The notes beneath the pieces are model-generated. The model saw nothing but the letters and a program-made list of their open reading frames with translations. It searched no databases and was not told the DNA's origin. A program made the translations under genes and the position numbers. 64,000 nucleotides of DNA from Herpetosiphon geysericola (GTDB taxonomy: Bacteria > Chloroflexota > Chloroflexia > Chloroflexales > Herpetosiphonaceae). The DNA lies in NCBI RefSeq assembly GCF_001306135.1, contig NZ_LGKP01000021.1, forward strand, positions 1 to 64,000, written 5' to 3'. This document shows, one piece after another, positions 19,361 through 27,652 of this stretch (its first letter is position 1; each line of letters starts with the position of its first letter).

Positions 19361-19421
19361 TGGGGTGCAGGGGCTGAAAACCCCTGCGTCTCCCGCCTTG
19401 AGGCGGGACGGAACGGTGGTG
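19361..19421 (+). repeat. Two-hairpin repeat element (family C), copy 1
   Basis: Hairpin 1: GCAGGGG (19367-19373) / CCCCTGC (19381-19387) with loop CTGAAAA. Hairpin 2: CCCGCC (19392-19397) / GGCGGG (19402-19407) with loop TTGA. Followed by ACGGAACGGTGGTG. Compare copies at 37613-37678 and 55976-56042: stems vary but keep pairing. Confidence 0.75.
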
Positions 19422-19541
19422 ACAAACACTGGATGCTGAACTGCAATCCTTGATTAACAACCATAACCTTGAATGAAAAGACTCATCATGAGCTGCATAA
19501 GCTAAATTATTAAAAAGCTAAATGTTTAGTCCAATTTTTGC

Positions 19542-19570
19542 TTGACAAGCCCAAATCGCTTGTGTATACT
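19542..19570 (+). promoter_or_regulatory. Sigma-70-type promoter of the amylase gene
   Basis: TTGACA at 19542-19547 and TATACT at 19565-19570 with a 17-base spacer. The predicted start near 19577 leaves a 5' leader of about 265 bases before the coding region. Confidence 0.8.
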
Positions 19571-19724
19571 TCGTCCAACAAACGAACGAACCAAAAGTAC
19601 CAGCCCAAATCGGGACATTTGCCTAATCGTGCTGACAACGCCAACCAACATTCCAGTTTTGTACGACGGTATTTTTCTAGGGCTAAAACTTTGTTCGATC
19701 TGTAAACAAATTGATAGTGGCTCG

Positions 19725-19744
19725 ATGAATCGCTGTTGATTCAT
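19725..19744 (+). other. Small hairpin in the amylase mRNA leader
   Basis: ATGAATC (19725-19731) pairs with GATTCAT (19738-19744) around loop GCTGTT, about 100 bases upstream of the start codon within the long leader. Role unknown. Confidence 0.4.
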
Positions 19745-19842
19745 TCCCCGTAGATGCTGTGTGATCTCGATCATCCTAGGCCTGAGTATCATCCAGCAGA
19801 CCTGACTCGATCAACCGTTCACGTCCCAAAGGAGGGTCGTTT

Positions 19843-21651
19843 ATGTCACGGACCACTCGCGCAATCGCGCGGTTGACACTGTTCGTCTTGGTTGTGATCA
19901 TCTTCTCGGTTGGCTTCCTTGGAACCACTCCACGAGCAACCCAAGCTCAAACGACGCCGCGCACGGCTTTCGTCCACTTGTTCGAATGGAAATGGACTGA
20001 CATTGCCAAAGAATGCGAAAATTGGCTCGGACCCAAAGGCTTCGCAGCGGTTCAAGTCTCACCACCTCAAGAACATATCCAAGGCGCACAATGGTGGACG
20101 CGCTATCAACCAGTCAGTTATCAAATTCAAAGCCGCTCCGGCACCCGCGCCGAATTTGCCAACATGGTTTCCCGCTGTAAAGCAGTTGGCGTTGATATTT
20201 ATGTCGATGCTGTGATCAACCACATGACTGGCGTTGGCAGCGGCACTGGCGTTGCTGGCACCAGCTATAGCAGCTACAACTACCCAGGCAACTACCAAAA
20301 CCAAGACTTCCACCACTGTGGCCGCAATGGCAACGATGATATTAGCAACTATCAAGATCGCTGGGAAGTGCAAAATTGTGAGTTGGTGAACCTCGCCGAC
20401 CTCAAAACCGAATCAGATTATGTCCGCGGCAAATTGGCTGCCTATCTGAATGATCTGCGTGGCTTGGGCGTGGCTGGCTTCCGCATCGATGCAGCCAAAC
20501 ACATGCCTGCCGCCGATATCGCCAACATTATGAGCCGCGCCAATAATCCATACATCTATCAAGAAGTGATTGACCAAGGCGGTGAGCCAATTACCTCTGG
20601 CGAATATACCGGCAACGGCGATGTAACGGAGTTCAAATATAGCACCAACATTGGCCGTATGTTCAAAACCGATAAGCTCGCCAATATGAGCAACTTCGGC
20701 ACGCCATGGGGCTTTATCGCCAGCGATAGCGCTGTGGTCTTTACCGATAACCACGATAACCAACGCGGCCATGGTGGCGCTGGCAACGTGGTCACCTTCA
20801 AAGATGGCAAACTCTACGAACTTGCCAACGTCTTCGCTCTAGCTTGGCCATATGGCTATCCTCAAGTTATGTCGAGCTACAATTTCAGCAATGGCGACCA
20901 AGGGCCACCAAGCAGCAATGTTTACAATGGCAACACCGCCGATTGTGGCGGCAGCAACTGGGTTTGTGAGCATCGCTGGCGCGGCATCGCCAACATGGTT
21001 GGCTTCCGCAACTACACTAGCAGCGCATTTAGCACCAGCAACTGGTGGTCGAATGGCAATAATCAAATCTCGTTCAGCCGTGGCAACTTGGGCTTTGTGG
21101 CAATCAACCGCGAAGGCAATAGCTTAAGCCGCACCTTTGCAACTGGCTTGCCAGCAGGCACTTATTGCGATGTGATTCACGGCGATTTCACCAATGGGGT
21201 TTGTTCCGGCCCAACCGTCAGCGTCAATGGCAGTGGTCAAGCAACGATCACGGTGGCAGCAATGGATTCAGTGGCGATTCACGGTGGGGCAAAAATCAAT
21301 GGCACCAACCCAACGCCAGTACCAACCACCCCACCAGTGCCAACCACCCCACCAAGCAGCACCATTGCTGTGACCTTCAACGAAAACGCCACCACGGTTT
21401 GGGGCCAAAATGTGTATGTCATTGGCAATGTTGCGGCGCTCGGCAGTTGGAATACCGCCAATGCTGTGCTGCTCTCATCAGCAAGCTACCCAGTGTGGAG
21501 CAAAACGATCAACTTGCCAGCTAACACCGCCATCGAATACAAATACATCAAAAAAGATGGCTCAGGCAATGTAACCTGGGAAAGCGGGACGAACCGCACG
21601 TTTAGCACGCCCGGTAGCGGCAGCGTCACCCGCAACGATAGCTGGAAATAA
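19843..21651 (+). CDS. Secreted alpha-amylase (GH13) with C-terminal CBM20 starch-binding domain
   Basis: A 602-residue extracellular endo-amylase cleaving alpha-1,4-glucans. Signal peptide about 1-36 (hydrophobic core LTLFVLVVIIFSVGFLG, AQA cleavage site). The GH13 barrel shows DAVINH (122-127), nucleophile Asp216 in GFRIDAAKH, acid/base Glu241 in YQEVID and Asp305 in TDNHDNQ, resembling the animal/actinobacterial type of amylase. A Pro/Thr linker (PTPVPTTPPVPTTPP) leads to a roughly 95-residue CBM20 (VTFNENATTVWGQNVYVIG, GSWN, then IEYKYIKKDG...WESGTNR). Strong ribosome site AAAGGAGGG. Monocistronic with its own promoter. Its products could feed a carbohydrate importer such as the one at 37.8-40.9 kb (inference). 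Confidence 0.95.
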   Translation: MSRTTRAIARLTLFVLVVIIFSVGFLGTTPRATQAQTTPRTAFVHLFEWKWTDIAKECENWLGPKGFAAVQVSPPQEHIQGAQWWTRYQPVSYQIQSRSGTRAEFANMVSRCKAVGVDIYVDAVINHMTGVGSGTGVAGTSYSSYNYPGNYQNQDFHHCGRNGNDDISNYQDRWEVQNCELVNLADLKTESDYVRGKLAAYLNDLRGLGVAGFRIDAAKHMPAADIANIMSRANNPYIYQEVIDQGGEPITSGEYTGNGDVTEFKYSTNIGRMFKTDKLANMSNFGTPWGFIASDSAVVFTDNHDNQRGHGGAGNVVTFKDGKLYELANVFALAWPYGYPQVMSSYNFSNGDQGPPSSNVYNGNTADCGGSNWVCEHRWRGIANMVGFRNYTSSAFSTSNWWSNGNNQISFSRGNLGFVAINREGNSLSRTFATGLPAGTYCDVIHGDFTNGVCSGPTVSVNGSGQATITVAAMDSVAIHGGAKINGTNPTPVPTTPPVPTTPPSSTIAVTFNENATTVWGQNVYVIGNVAALGSWNTANAVLLSSASYPVWSKTINLPANTAIEYKYIKKDGSGNVTWESGTNRTFSTPGSGSVTRNDSWK

Positions 21652-21655
21652 CTAT

Positions 21656-22048
21656 TGAGTTAAACCACGAAGGACACGAAGAGCACGAATGTTAGGTTAA
21701 TTGGAAACCTGAGTTTTGTACAAGCCTCAGAGAACCAAAAAATCCAACCTTAGTGGAACTTCGCGTTCTTCGCGGTTAATTTGGTTATGGGCTAGTGGGT
21801 TGTGATGTTGCAATCAATTCCCAATAGCTCATACCTTTCTCAATTTCTCTGCGCCTCTGCGTTAATCACAACCTTCGTGAAACTTCGCGTTCTTCGCGGT
21901 TAATTGAACATAGAGTTTGATATAACCACGAAGAGAACGAAGGATGATGCTCTAGGCTATCGGCTAGCGGAACAAGTGTTGGTAGCTCCAAGCAATCTCC
22001 AAAAGCCCAAAGCCAATAGCCTTTCGTGTACCTTCGTGTCCTTCGCGG
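21656..22048. repeat. Family A repeats filling the gap between amylase and methyltransferase genes
   Basis: The gap holds at least five units of CACGAAGGACACGAAG or inverted CTTCGCGTTCTTCGCGG type (near 21660, 21760, 21845, 21885-21905, 21925 and 22025), with CGCCTCTGCGTTAA near 21855. No gene or clear terminator is seen for the two convergent genes. Confidence 0.75.
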
Positions 22049-22894
22049 TTAAATCGTATCCTTGGCTATTTCGTAAAATGCTGGCTCAGCAAAGGCCAAA
22101 CGCTGACGCATCACTTCGATCGCTTGGGGATTTTGATCGATCAGCGTGAAGTTGCGACCATTGCGCGCAGCGGCCTCGCCAAACGAGCCACTACCTGCAA
22201 AAAAATCGAGCACCTGATCGTTGGGGTTGGAGTGAACGCGCACAATCCGGTTGAGGATTGCGAGCGGTTTTTGGGTTGGATAGCCAGTTTTTTCCTTGCC
22301 ATTCGGGCTAACAATCGTGTTCCACCACACATCAGTCGGCGTTTTACCGCGCGCCGCTTTCTCAGGGCCAACTAAACCTGGAGCCATGTAGGGAATGCGA
22401 TCGATTGCCTCATAATTAAAGGTGTAATTTTCTGGATCTTTGGCATACCACAGAATCGTATCGTGCTTGGTTGACCATTTTTTGCGCGAGCGGGCACCAT
22501 AATCGTAGGCCCAAATAATTTCGTTGATAAACGAATCGCGGCCAAAAATCTGGTCGAGCAGCACCTTGCAATAATGAACTTCGCGATAATCAATGTGAAA
22601 AAAGAAACTGCCTTGCGGTTTCAGCAAACGGTAGGCTTCGAGCAAACGTGGCTCAATAAAGGCCAGAAAATCATCAAAACTATCGCCATAGGCCCGCTCA
22701 CCAACCTTGATGCTGCTATAACGATGCCCACCAAAGCCAACCCGATCGCCATGCTCGGAGCGAACGGTGCGCAATTGGGTGCGACTTTGCACTTTGCCCG
22801 TGTTGAAAGGCGGATCAATGTAGATTAAATCATAGCTGGCTGCTGGCAGGCTCGCCAAAACAGCCAGATTATCGCCAAAATAAAGTTTATTCAT
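22049..22894 (-). CDS. DNA methyltransferase, N6-adenine/N4-cytosine type (beta class order)
   Basis: A 281-residue amino-methyltransferase acting on DNA with S-adenosylmethionine. The catalytic motif IV DPPFNTG (27-33) precedes the SAM-binding motif I FAGSGSFGEAA (232-242), so the motif order is that of the beta class; the second half (GYPTQKP, LDFFAGSG) is standard. The target site cannot be read. ATG 22894 is chosen because the frame above it overlaps the small upstream gene; the two overlap by 8 bases. It is the last gene of a run HK - Uma2 - HTH - methyltransferase. No classical restriction endonuclease is adjacent, only the Uma2 nuclease-fold protein. Confidence 0.9.
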   Translation of the reverse strand: MNKLYFGDNLAVLASLPAASYDLIYIDPPFNTGKVQSRTQLRTVRSEHGDRVGFGGHRYSSIKVGERAYGDSFDDFLAFIEPRLLEAYRLLKPQGSFFFHIDYREVHYCKVLLDQIFGRDSFINEIIWAYDYGARSRKKWSTKHDTILWYAKDPENYTFNYEAIDRIPYMAPGLVGPEKAARGKTPTDVWWNTIVSPNGKEKTGYPTQKPLAILNRIVRVHSNPNDQVLDFFAGSGSFGEAAARNGRNFTLIDQNPQAIEVMRQRLAFAEPAFYEIAKDTI

Positions 22895-23093
22895 GATGCT
22901 GTTGTAGTGCTTCCTCAATCGCTAAGCGTTCGGCTTCACTCAATGAACGCTTGCCTTCCAACCAAGCCCGTAAAATCGCCGCATCGCAACCACTCGCCGC
23001 TGCCAGTTGGGCCACCGTCCAGCTGCGTTGCGCCAACCATAAGAGCACTTCGCGCCGCTGATCATTCAACGGTTGAACTTTACGCCGCCGCAT
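22887..23093 (-). CDS. Small helix-turn-helix-like protein between Uma2 and methyltransferase genes
   Basis: A 68-residue basic protein starting RRRKVQP. Residues about 25-62 (TVAQLAAASGCDAAILRAWLEGK then a helix to EEAL) look like an HTH of the Xre/Cro kind. The start overlaps the Uma2 stop by one base (TAATG) and the end overlaps the methyltransferase start by 8 bases, which argues that it is a real, translationally coupled gene. It could be a controller-type regulator or a DNA-binding partner. Function is inferred from shape only. Confidence 0.6.
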   Translation of the reverse strand: MRRRKVQPLNDQRREVLLWLAQRSWTVAQLAAASGCDAAILRAWLEGKRSLSEAERLAIEEALQQHHE

Positions 23094-23629
23094 TAGCTTA
23101 ATAACTCACGAATTGGCACAATAAATTGGGGTAACAATCGGGCATGCTCTAGGCAATCGTTGCTACCCAATACCAAGCGTTGCTGATTTGCTTCAATCTG
23201 ATGCACGCTACCCAAACGTGGATAAATAATCCACATTAAGCGCACATTTGCTGCTAGATAATCGTTGATCTTCTCTTCAACATCGATTGCGCGCGCATTG
23301 GGCGAGATAACCTCAACTGCCAACGTAGGAGCACCTTGCCAATAGCCATCATTGCCTTGTTGCGCTCCAAGTTGATCGGGACTAATAAAAAACACATCGG
23401 CTGCACGCAATGTATTTGGGCCAAGCACAAAGCCTAATTCAGTGCCAACGAGACCTTGATCTGGCTGAGATTGGTTCCATACACTAAGCCTAACGAGTAA
23501 TTTGGTAACAACCAAACTATGTTGGAGTTGGACTGGACTCACAGGTTGAACCACTCCCTGAACCAACTCAGCATGCTGAAAATCTGCTTGCATAAAGCTT
23601 TGAAGATCAATTAGGGTTTGGGTTGGCAT
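23093..23629 (-). CDS. Uma2 family protein (PD-(D/E)XK nuclease-like fold)
   Basis: A 178-residue member of the Uma2/DUF820 family. The putative catalytic set is kept: Asp in RAADVFFIS, Glu in LAVEVISPN and Lys in EEKINDYL, followed by the family signature V-R-L-M-W-I-I-Y-P. Uma2 proteins are multiplied in Cyanobacteria and Chloroflexota; the fold is that of a restriction-type nuclease but their cellular role is unproven. The frame is open 37 codons upstream, but ATG 23629 follows AGGAG at 6 bases. It lies 13 bases downstream of the histidine kinase gene and overlaps the HTH gene. Confidence 0.85.
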   Translation of the reverse strand: MPTQTLIDLQSFMQADFQHAELVQGVVQPVSPVQLQHSLVVTKLLVRLSVWNQSQPDQGLVGTELGFVLGPNTLRAADVFFISPDQLGAQQGNDGYWQGAPTLAVEVISPNARAIDVEEKINDYLAANVRLMWIIYPRLGSVHQIEANQQRLVLGSNDCLEHARLLPQFIVPIRELLS

Positions 23630-23642
23630 TGCAAACTCCTTA

Positions 23643-26300
23643 TTAAACGCCCTCAAGCCATGAAGCTGGAGTCCAGTCGGAATCGCCGCCAACAGGTAGT
23701 TGCACGGTAAAGGTCGTGCCCCGGCCTTCTTCGCTATCAAACCAGATTTTGCCGCCGTGCAACTCTACCAACGATTTGGTAATATTCAGGCCCAAGCCAG
23801 TGCCACCAGCCTGCTCCTTGAGCGGGTTTTCCGAGCGGAAGAAACGGGTGAAAATATGCTGCTGATCATCAGCTGCAATCCCCACGCCGCTATCTTTGAC
23901 CGCCAAGGTAACTGAATCGCTGCCATTGCTCACCACTACATCGATGCGGCCACCATCGCGGGTATATTTGTAGGCATTCGAAATTAAGTTGGTGATGATT
24001 TGGCGCATGCGTTCGGGGTCGGCAATCATCGGCGGCAAATCATCGGGCACATCAAGCGCCAACGAAATTTGCTTGCCGCTCCATTGTTGATGAATTGCCA
24101 TGACCGTGGATTGAATCAGCTCATCAAGATTAATGGGCTTGCGCTGCAAGCGCACTTTGCCCGATTCGATCCGCGAAACGTCGAGCAAATCGTTGAGAAT
24201 TGCATTCAAGCGTTCGATGTTGTTTTTGACCACGCTCAGGAATTGGCGTTGCTGCTCGGTCAAGGGTCCAAGTGTGTTCAACATCAGCAAATCAATATAG
24301 CCGCTGATCGAGGTCAATGGGGTGCGCAATTCGTGCGAGGCGGTGGCTACAAACTCAGTTTTCATCCGATCGGCTAATTCAGACGCCGTAATATCGTGAT
24401 AAACCACCACACTACCAAGCCATTCGCTTTGCGAGGTAAAGACTGGCGTACTTGAGGCCCGAATCATGCGCCCGCTTAGCTCAAATTGTTGGTAGGTTTG
24501 CTTTTCGGTCAGGCGTGGCTCGCTCTCTGGCGCACCAGGTAGGCTCATCAAGGGCTTGCCTAACCATTCGACAGCTTCGATGTTGAGCAATTGCTCGGCA
24601 GCTGGGTTGATCAAACGAATTCGCCCAACCCGATCGCCAACCACCACCCCATCGCCGATTGAACGCACAATTGCCAAACTACGACTAACTTCTTCTTCAC
24701 GTTGTTCGAGAGCTTGGCTCAAACGGCGGGCTTGCTCGGTTGTGGCCCGATAGAGTTGCACATTGCTGAGCATCGTCATCACCTGATCGCCAATGACCTG
24801 CACAAATTGAATATGCTCTTGGGTAAAGTGATTGATGCGGCTGTTGATCAGCACAATCACCCCAGCAACCCGCTCATCTTGCTCCATCGGCACGGCCAGC
24901 GCCGAACGACCTTTTTTGTCATAATCGCTGCGCACCATCCAACGGCTATCTTCGGCGGTGTTGGGGATGATAACCGGAGCACGATGCTCAACGACCCAAC
25001 CAGCCAAGCCTTGGCCACGTTCCAACGAAATGGCCTCGGTGCGCGTAATGTTGCGATCAAGATTGGTGCTAAATGCCAAGCGCCCACTCTTAGGATCGAT
25101 CAGCATAATCCCGCCGCGTTCTGCTTGGGTCGCTTGAGCAATCAACAAAAGCGCTTGATCAAGCAATGGTTGCGGTTCAAGCGTGCCGCTCAGCGCGCGC
25201 ACAATCTGATACATGCTTTCGGCCCGAGTTCTGGCGCGCATCGCATCTTCGGCGGTGCGACCCATTTCGGCGGTGGTGGCTTCGATCCGTTGAGCCAAGG
25301 TATTTTGTAGCGCAGCGTTTTCGAGCACAGCGGCGGCTTGCGAGGCCAATAATTCAAGCAAGGGTGCGGTTTCGGTCAGGCGTTTGCGGGCCTTGGGATC
25401 ATCATCGCCAACCGTGAGCAACCCACAAATCTCGCCAGTTGCGGTGCGCACTGGCACCAACATATAGTGCTCGCCAGCAATATCGCGGAAGGGCAGCGAA
25501 TCGGCCAAATAGGCATTATCGCCAATGCGACGGTCGTCGCGCAAGAGCACCGAAATTTCATCCCATGGAATTGAGAGCATTTCGGTTGCGCCAAGCGTGC
25601 GGCCACTTGCCCCAATGGCCACCGCCATGCGCAGGGTACGCGCCCGCCAATCGACGGTTGAAGCGCTAGCAAAAATAAACGGGCCACAGGCTTTGGCAGC
25701 GCTAGCCAATTCTTCGAGGGTTTCTTCTGGGCTAAGCGAGCCGCGCAAACGCTCGGCAGCTCTGGTTGCACGCCGAATTGGCGCTTCTGGCAACATCGCT
25801 GGGTAATCAAAACGCGGACGTGCAGCCAACCAAACAGCGACCGCAACCAAGATAAAGCCTACGCTGCGCAAACCAACTTCCAGCGCAACCGTTTCAACCT
25901 CGACCGCTGGAACCAACACATTGCTGACCGCCCAAGCAATCAGCATCAAGCCAATTGCGCTGAAGGCCCAGCGGGGTGGCAACATTTGGGGAATCGCAAT
26001 CGCTGGAATCAGCAGCACCGACCAAAGCGCCGTATGATAACCTTCGCTGAGAATCGCCACGCTCAAGGGCAAGGCCAAAATACCAAGCGTGCGCAACTCG
26101 CGCCAATCGCCTTCGGGATTAAAAAGCCATGGCAAGGCCACTGCAGTTACACCTAAAACAATCGCAATAATCGTCAAGCGATTAGTTGGAATGCTGGTGC
26201 TAAACGTGTAGCCAAAAAGCACGAGCGCAAAGCAAGCTAAGGCCCAAGCAAGAGGACGAATACGAGTTAGCCAAATGCGAAAAGACGAGTTGCGGCCCAT
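23643..26300 (-). CDS. Membrane sensor histidine kinase with GAF, GAF, PAS, HisKA and HATPase domains
   Basis: An 885-residue hybrid-free sensor kinase. The N-terminal 165 residues hold several hydrophobic helices (six or so), so it is anchored in the membrane without a large outside domain. Two GAF domains follow (about 195-335 and 375-515), then a PAS domain (about 545-635), a HisKA helix with phospho-acceptor His656 in ATASHELRTPL, and an HATPase with N-box NLISNAYKY, G1 DSGVGI and G2 GGTGLGL. GAF ligands unknown. No response regulator gene is adjacent. It heads a run ending in Uma2, HTH and methyltransferase genes; the 13-base gap suggests cotranscription, though a functional link is unclear. 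Confidence 0.92.
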   Translation of the reverse strand: MGRNSSFRIWLTRIRPLAWALACFALVLFGYTFSTSIPTNRLTIIAIVLGVTAVALPWLFNPEGDWRELRTLGILALPLSVAILSEGYHTALWSVLLIPAIAIPQMLPPRWAFSAIGLMLIAWAVSNVLVPAVEVETVALEVGLRSVGFILVAVAVWLAARPRFDYPAMLPEAPIRRATRAAERLRGSLSPEETLEELASAAKACGPFIFASASTVDWRARTLRMAVAIGASGRTLGATEMLSIPWDEISVLLRDDRRIGDNAYLADSLPFRDIAGEHYMLVPVRTATGEICGLLTVGDDDPKARKRLTETAPLLELLASQAAAVLENAALQNTLAQRIEATTAEMGRTAEDAMRARTRAESMYQIVRALSGTLEPQPLLDQALLLIAQATQAERGGIMLIDPKSGRLAFSTNLDRNITRTEAISLERGQGLAGWVVEHRAPVIIPNTAEDSRWMVRSDYDKKGRSALAVPMEQDERVAGVIVLINSRINHFTQEHIQFVQVIGDQVMTMLSNVQLYRATTEQARRLSQALEQREEEVSRSLAIVRSIGDGVVVGDRVGRIRLINPAAEQLLNIEAVEWLGKPLMSLPGAPESEPRLTEKQTYQQFELSGRMIRASSTPVFTSQSEWLGSVVVYHDITASELADRMKTEFVATASHELRTPLTSISGYIDLLMLNTLGPLTEQQRQFLSVVKNNIERLNAILNDLLDVSRIESGKVRLQRKPINLDELIQSTVMAIHQQWSGKQISLALDVPDDLPPMIADPERMRQIITNLISNAYKYTRDGGRIDVVVSNGSDSVTLAVKDSGVGIAADDQQHIFTRFFRSENPLKEQAGGTGLGLNITKSLVELHGGKIWFDSEEGRGTTFTVQLPVGGDSDWTPASWLEGV

Positions 26301-26380
26301 GGATCGGTCTCCCCAAGTCCAAGATGGCGCTATTATACTACGATGAGTGGTGTTATGCAGTATGGTTCTTGAATTCGCTT

Positions 26381-26418
26381 AAGCAAAAGCCCCTTGGCAT
26401 GAGTACAGACCAAGGGGC
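26381..26418 (-). terminator. Rho-independent terminator after the AI-2E family gene
   Basis: GCCCCTTGG (26389-26397) pairs with CCAAGGGGC (26410-26418); reading on the minus strand the stem is followed by TTTTGCTT. It begins 11 bases after the stop codon. Confidence 0.75.
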
Positions 26419-26428
26419 ACAGGGTCAA

Positions 26429-27643
26429 TTAAGCTTTGTTTTGAAAGGCAAGCATCGGCGGCATCGGCGTTTCCGGCTCTTCTTTATGCTCCCACGGCAA
26501 CTCACCAGCCCGTAAATAGCGTGGGTCGTCTGGTTGGCGCAGCCGACCATTGATGTATTGATAGCTATCGCGGGCAACTGCCGCCATTGGGGCGAAAATA
26601 ATCACGCCCAAAAGCCCCGAAACAGTGCCAGCAACCACCAAGAGCAACATCAAAATTGCTTCGTGAATTTCGACAATTGCCCCAATAATCCGTGGCACTA
26701 AGAAATTATTTTCGATTTGCTGGATCACAATATATAAGCCAGCAATCACCAATCCCATCGGTAGCGAGGTCGTCAAGCCGACAATAATCGCAGGAATTGC
26801 ACCAATAATTGGCCCAATCACAGGGATTAATTCGGTAAAGCCAGCAACCAAAGCTAAGAGCAATTTGTATGGAATCTCGCCAGGCACGACCAAATCAACA
26901 ATCCATAACCCAATGTACGACATGATTGCGATGATCAAACCAAGGGTTAATTGGCCACGAATATAGGAAGAAAAAACCCGATCGAAGATCGAAAGCACGG
27001 TTAATACGTCGGTTCGAATCGATTTGGGGATCATGCGAATGATCGCCGCTTTGCCCTTACGCTCATCAAGCAGCACATAAAACAGCCAAAACGGAATAAT
27101 CAAAAAGCCCGCCAAAAAGATCAGGGTTTGAAAAATCACCCCCAAGCCATTCAACACGCCGTTGACCCCACTTTGGACATAGTTAGAAGCATTTTCTTTG
27201 AGCGTCGTAATACCCTTGCCCACCTGACCGTCAATATTGGTTTGAATATCCGTTGGCACTTCACGTCGATACCATGTGAGGCCTTCGTTAATTTTTGGTT
27301 CGAGCGTATTTTTATAAAAGTCGGGCAACGATTCAAAAAAGCCTTTTACTTGGGTAATTGCCGGCGGCACGATATACAAAACCGAGCCAATTAACAACCC
27401 CAAGCCAACCACATAGACCACCAGAATTGCAGCCCAACGTGGCAACCAGCGCTCTAGTTTGTTAACCAATGGCAACAGCAAATAGGCAAACATTAGCCCA
27501 AACGCAAAAGGCAACAGTTGCGTCCCTGTGCGCCAGAGTAACCACAGCACCAGCCAAATAGCAAAGGCTGTGAGCGTCCAACGGGCTAAATCGCGCCAAG
27601 TCGGGATTGTTTTGATAACTGGGACTGGTGCTTTTGGCTCCAC
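26429..27643 (-). CDS. AI-2E family transporter (PF01594-type permease)
   Basis: A 404-residue membrane protein with the two N-terminal helices, a soluble middle section with coiled character (about 90-155), and five or so C-terminal helices including GFTELIPVIGPIIGAIPAIIVGL, the hallmark of this family (YdbI, TqsA, PerM). Family members have been linked to autoinducer-2 export or Na+/H+ exchange; the substrate here is unknown. It follows the VanW gene after 9 bases, so the two form an operon ended by the terminator at 26381-26418. Confidence 0.88.
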   Translation of the reverse strand: MEPKAPVPVIKTIPTWRDLARWTLTAFAIWLVLWLLWRTGTQLLPFAFGLMFAYLLLPLVNKLERWLPRWAAILVVYVVGLGLLIGSVLYIVPPAITQVKGFFESLPDFYKNTLEPKINEGLTWYRREVPTDIQTNIDGQVGKGITTLKENASNYVQSGVNGVLNGLGVIFQTLIFLAGFLIIPFWLFYVLLDERKGKAAIIRMIPKSIRTDVLTVLSIFDRVFSSYIRGQLTLGLIIAIMSYIGLWIVDLVVPGEIPYKLLLALVAGFTELIPVIGPIIGAIPAIIVGLTTSLPMGLVIAGLYIVIQQIENNFLVPRIIGAIVEIHEAILMLLLVVAGTVSGLLGVIIFAPMAAVARDSYQYINGRLRQPDDPRYLRAGELPWEHKEEPETPMPPMLAFQNKA

Positions 27644-27652
27644 AAAGCCTCC

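Noticed and set aside
19526-19792. 88-codon minus-strand ORF upstream of the amylase gene
   Set aside because: It covers the consensus promoter and leader of the amylase gene and lacks a ribosome site.
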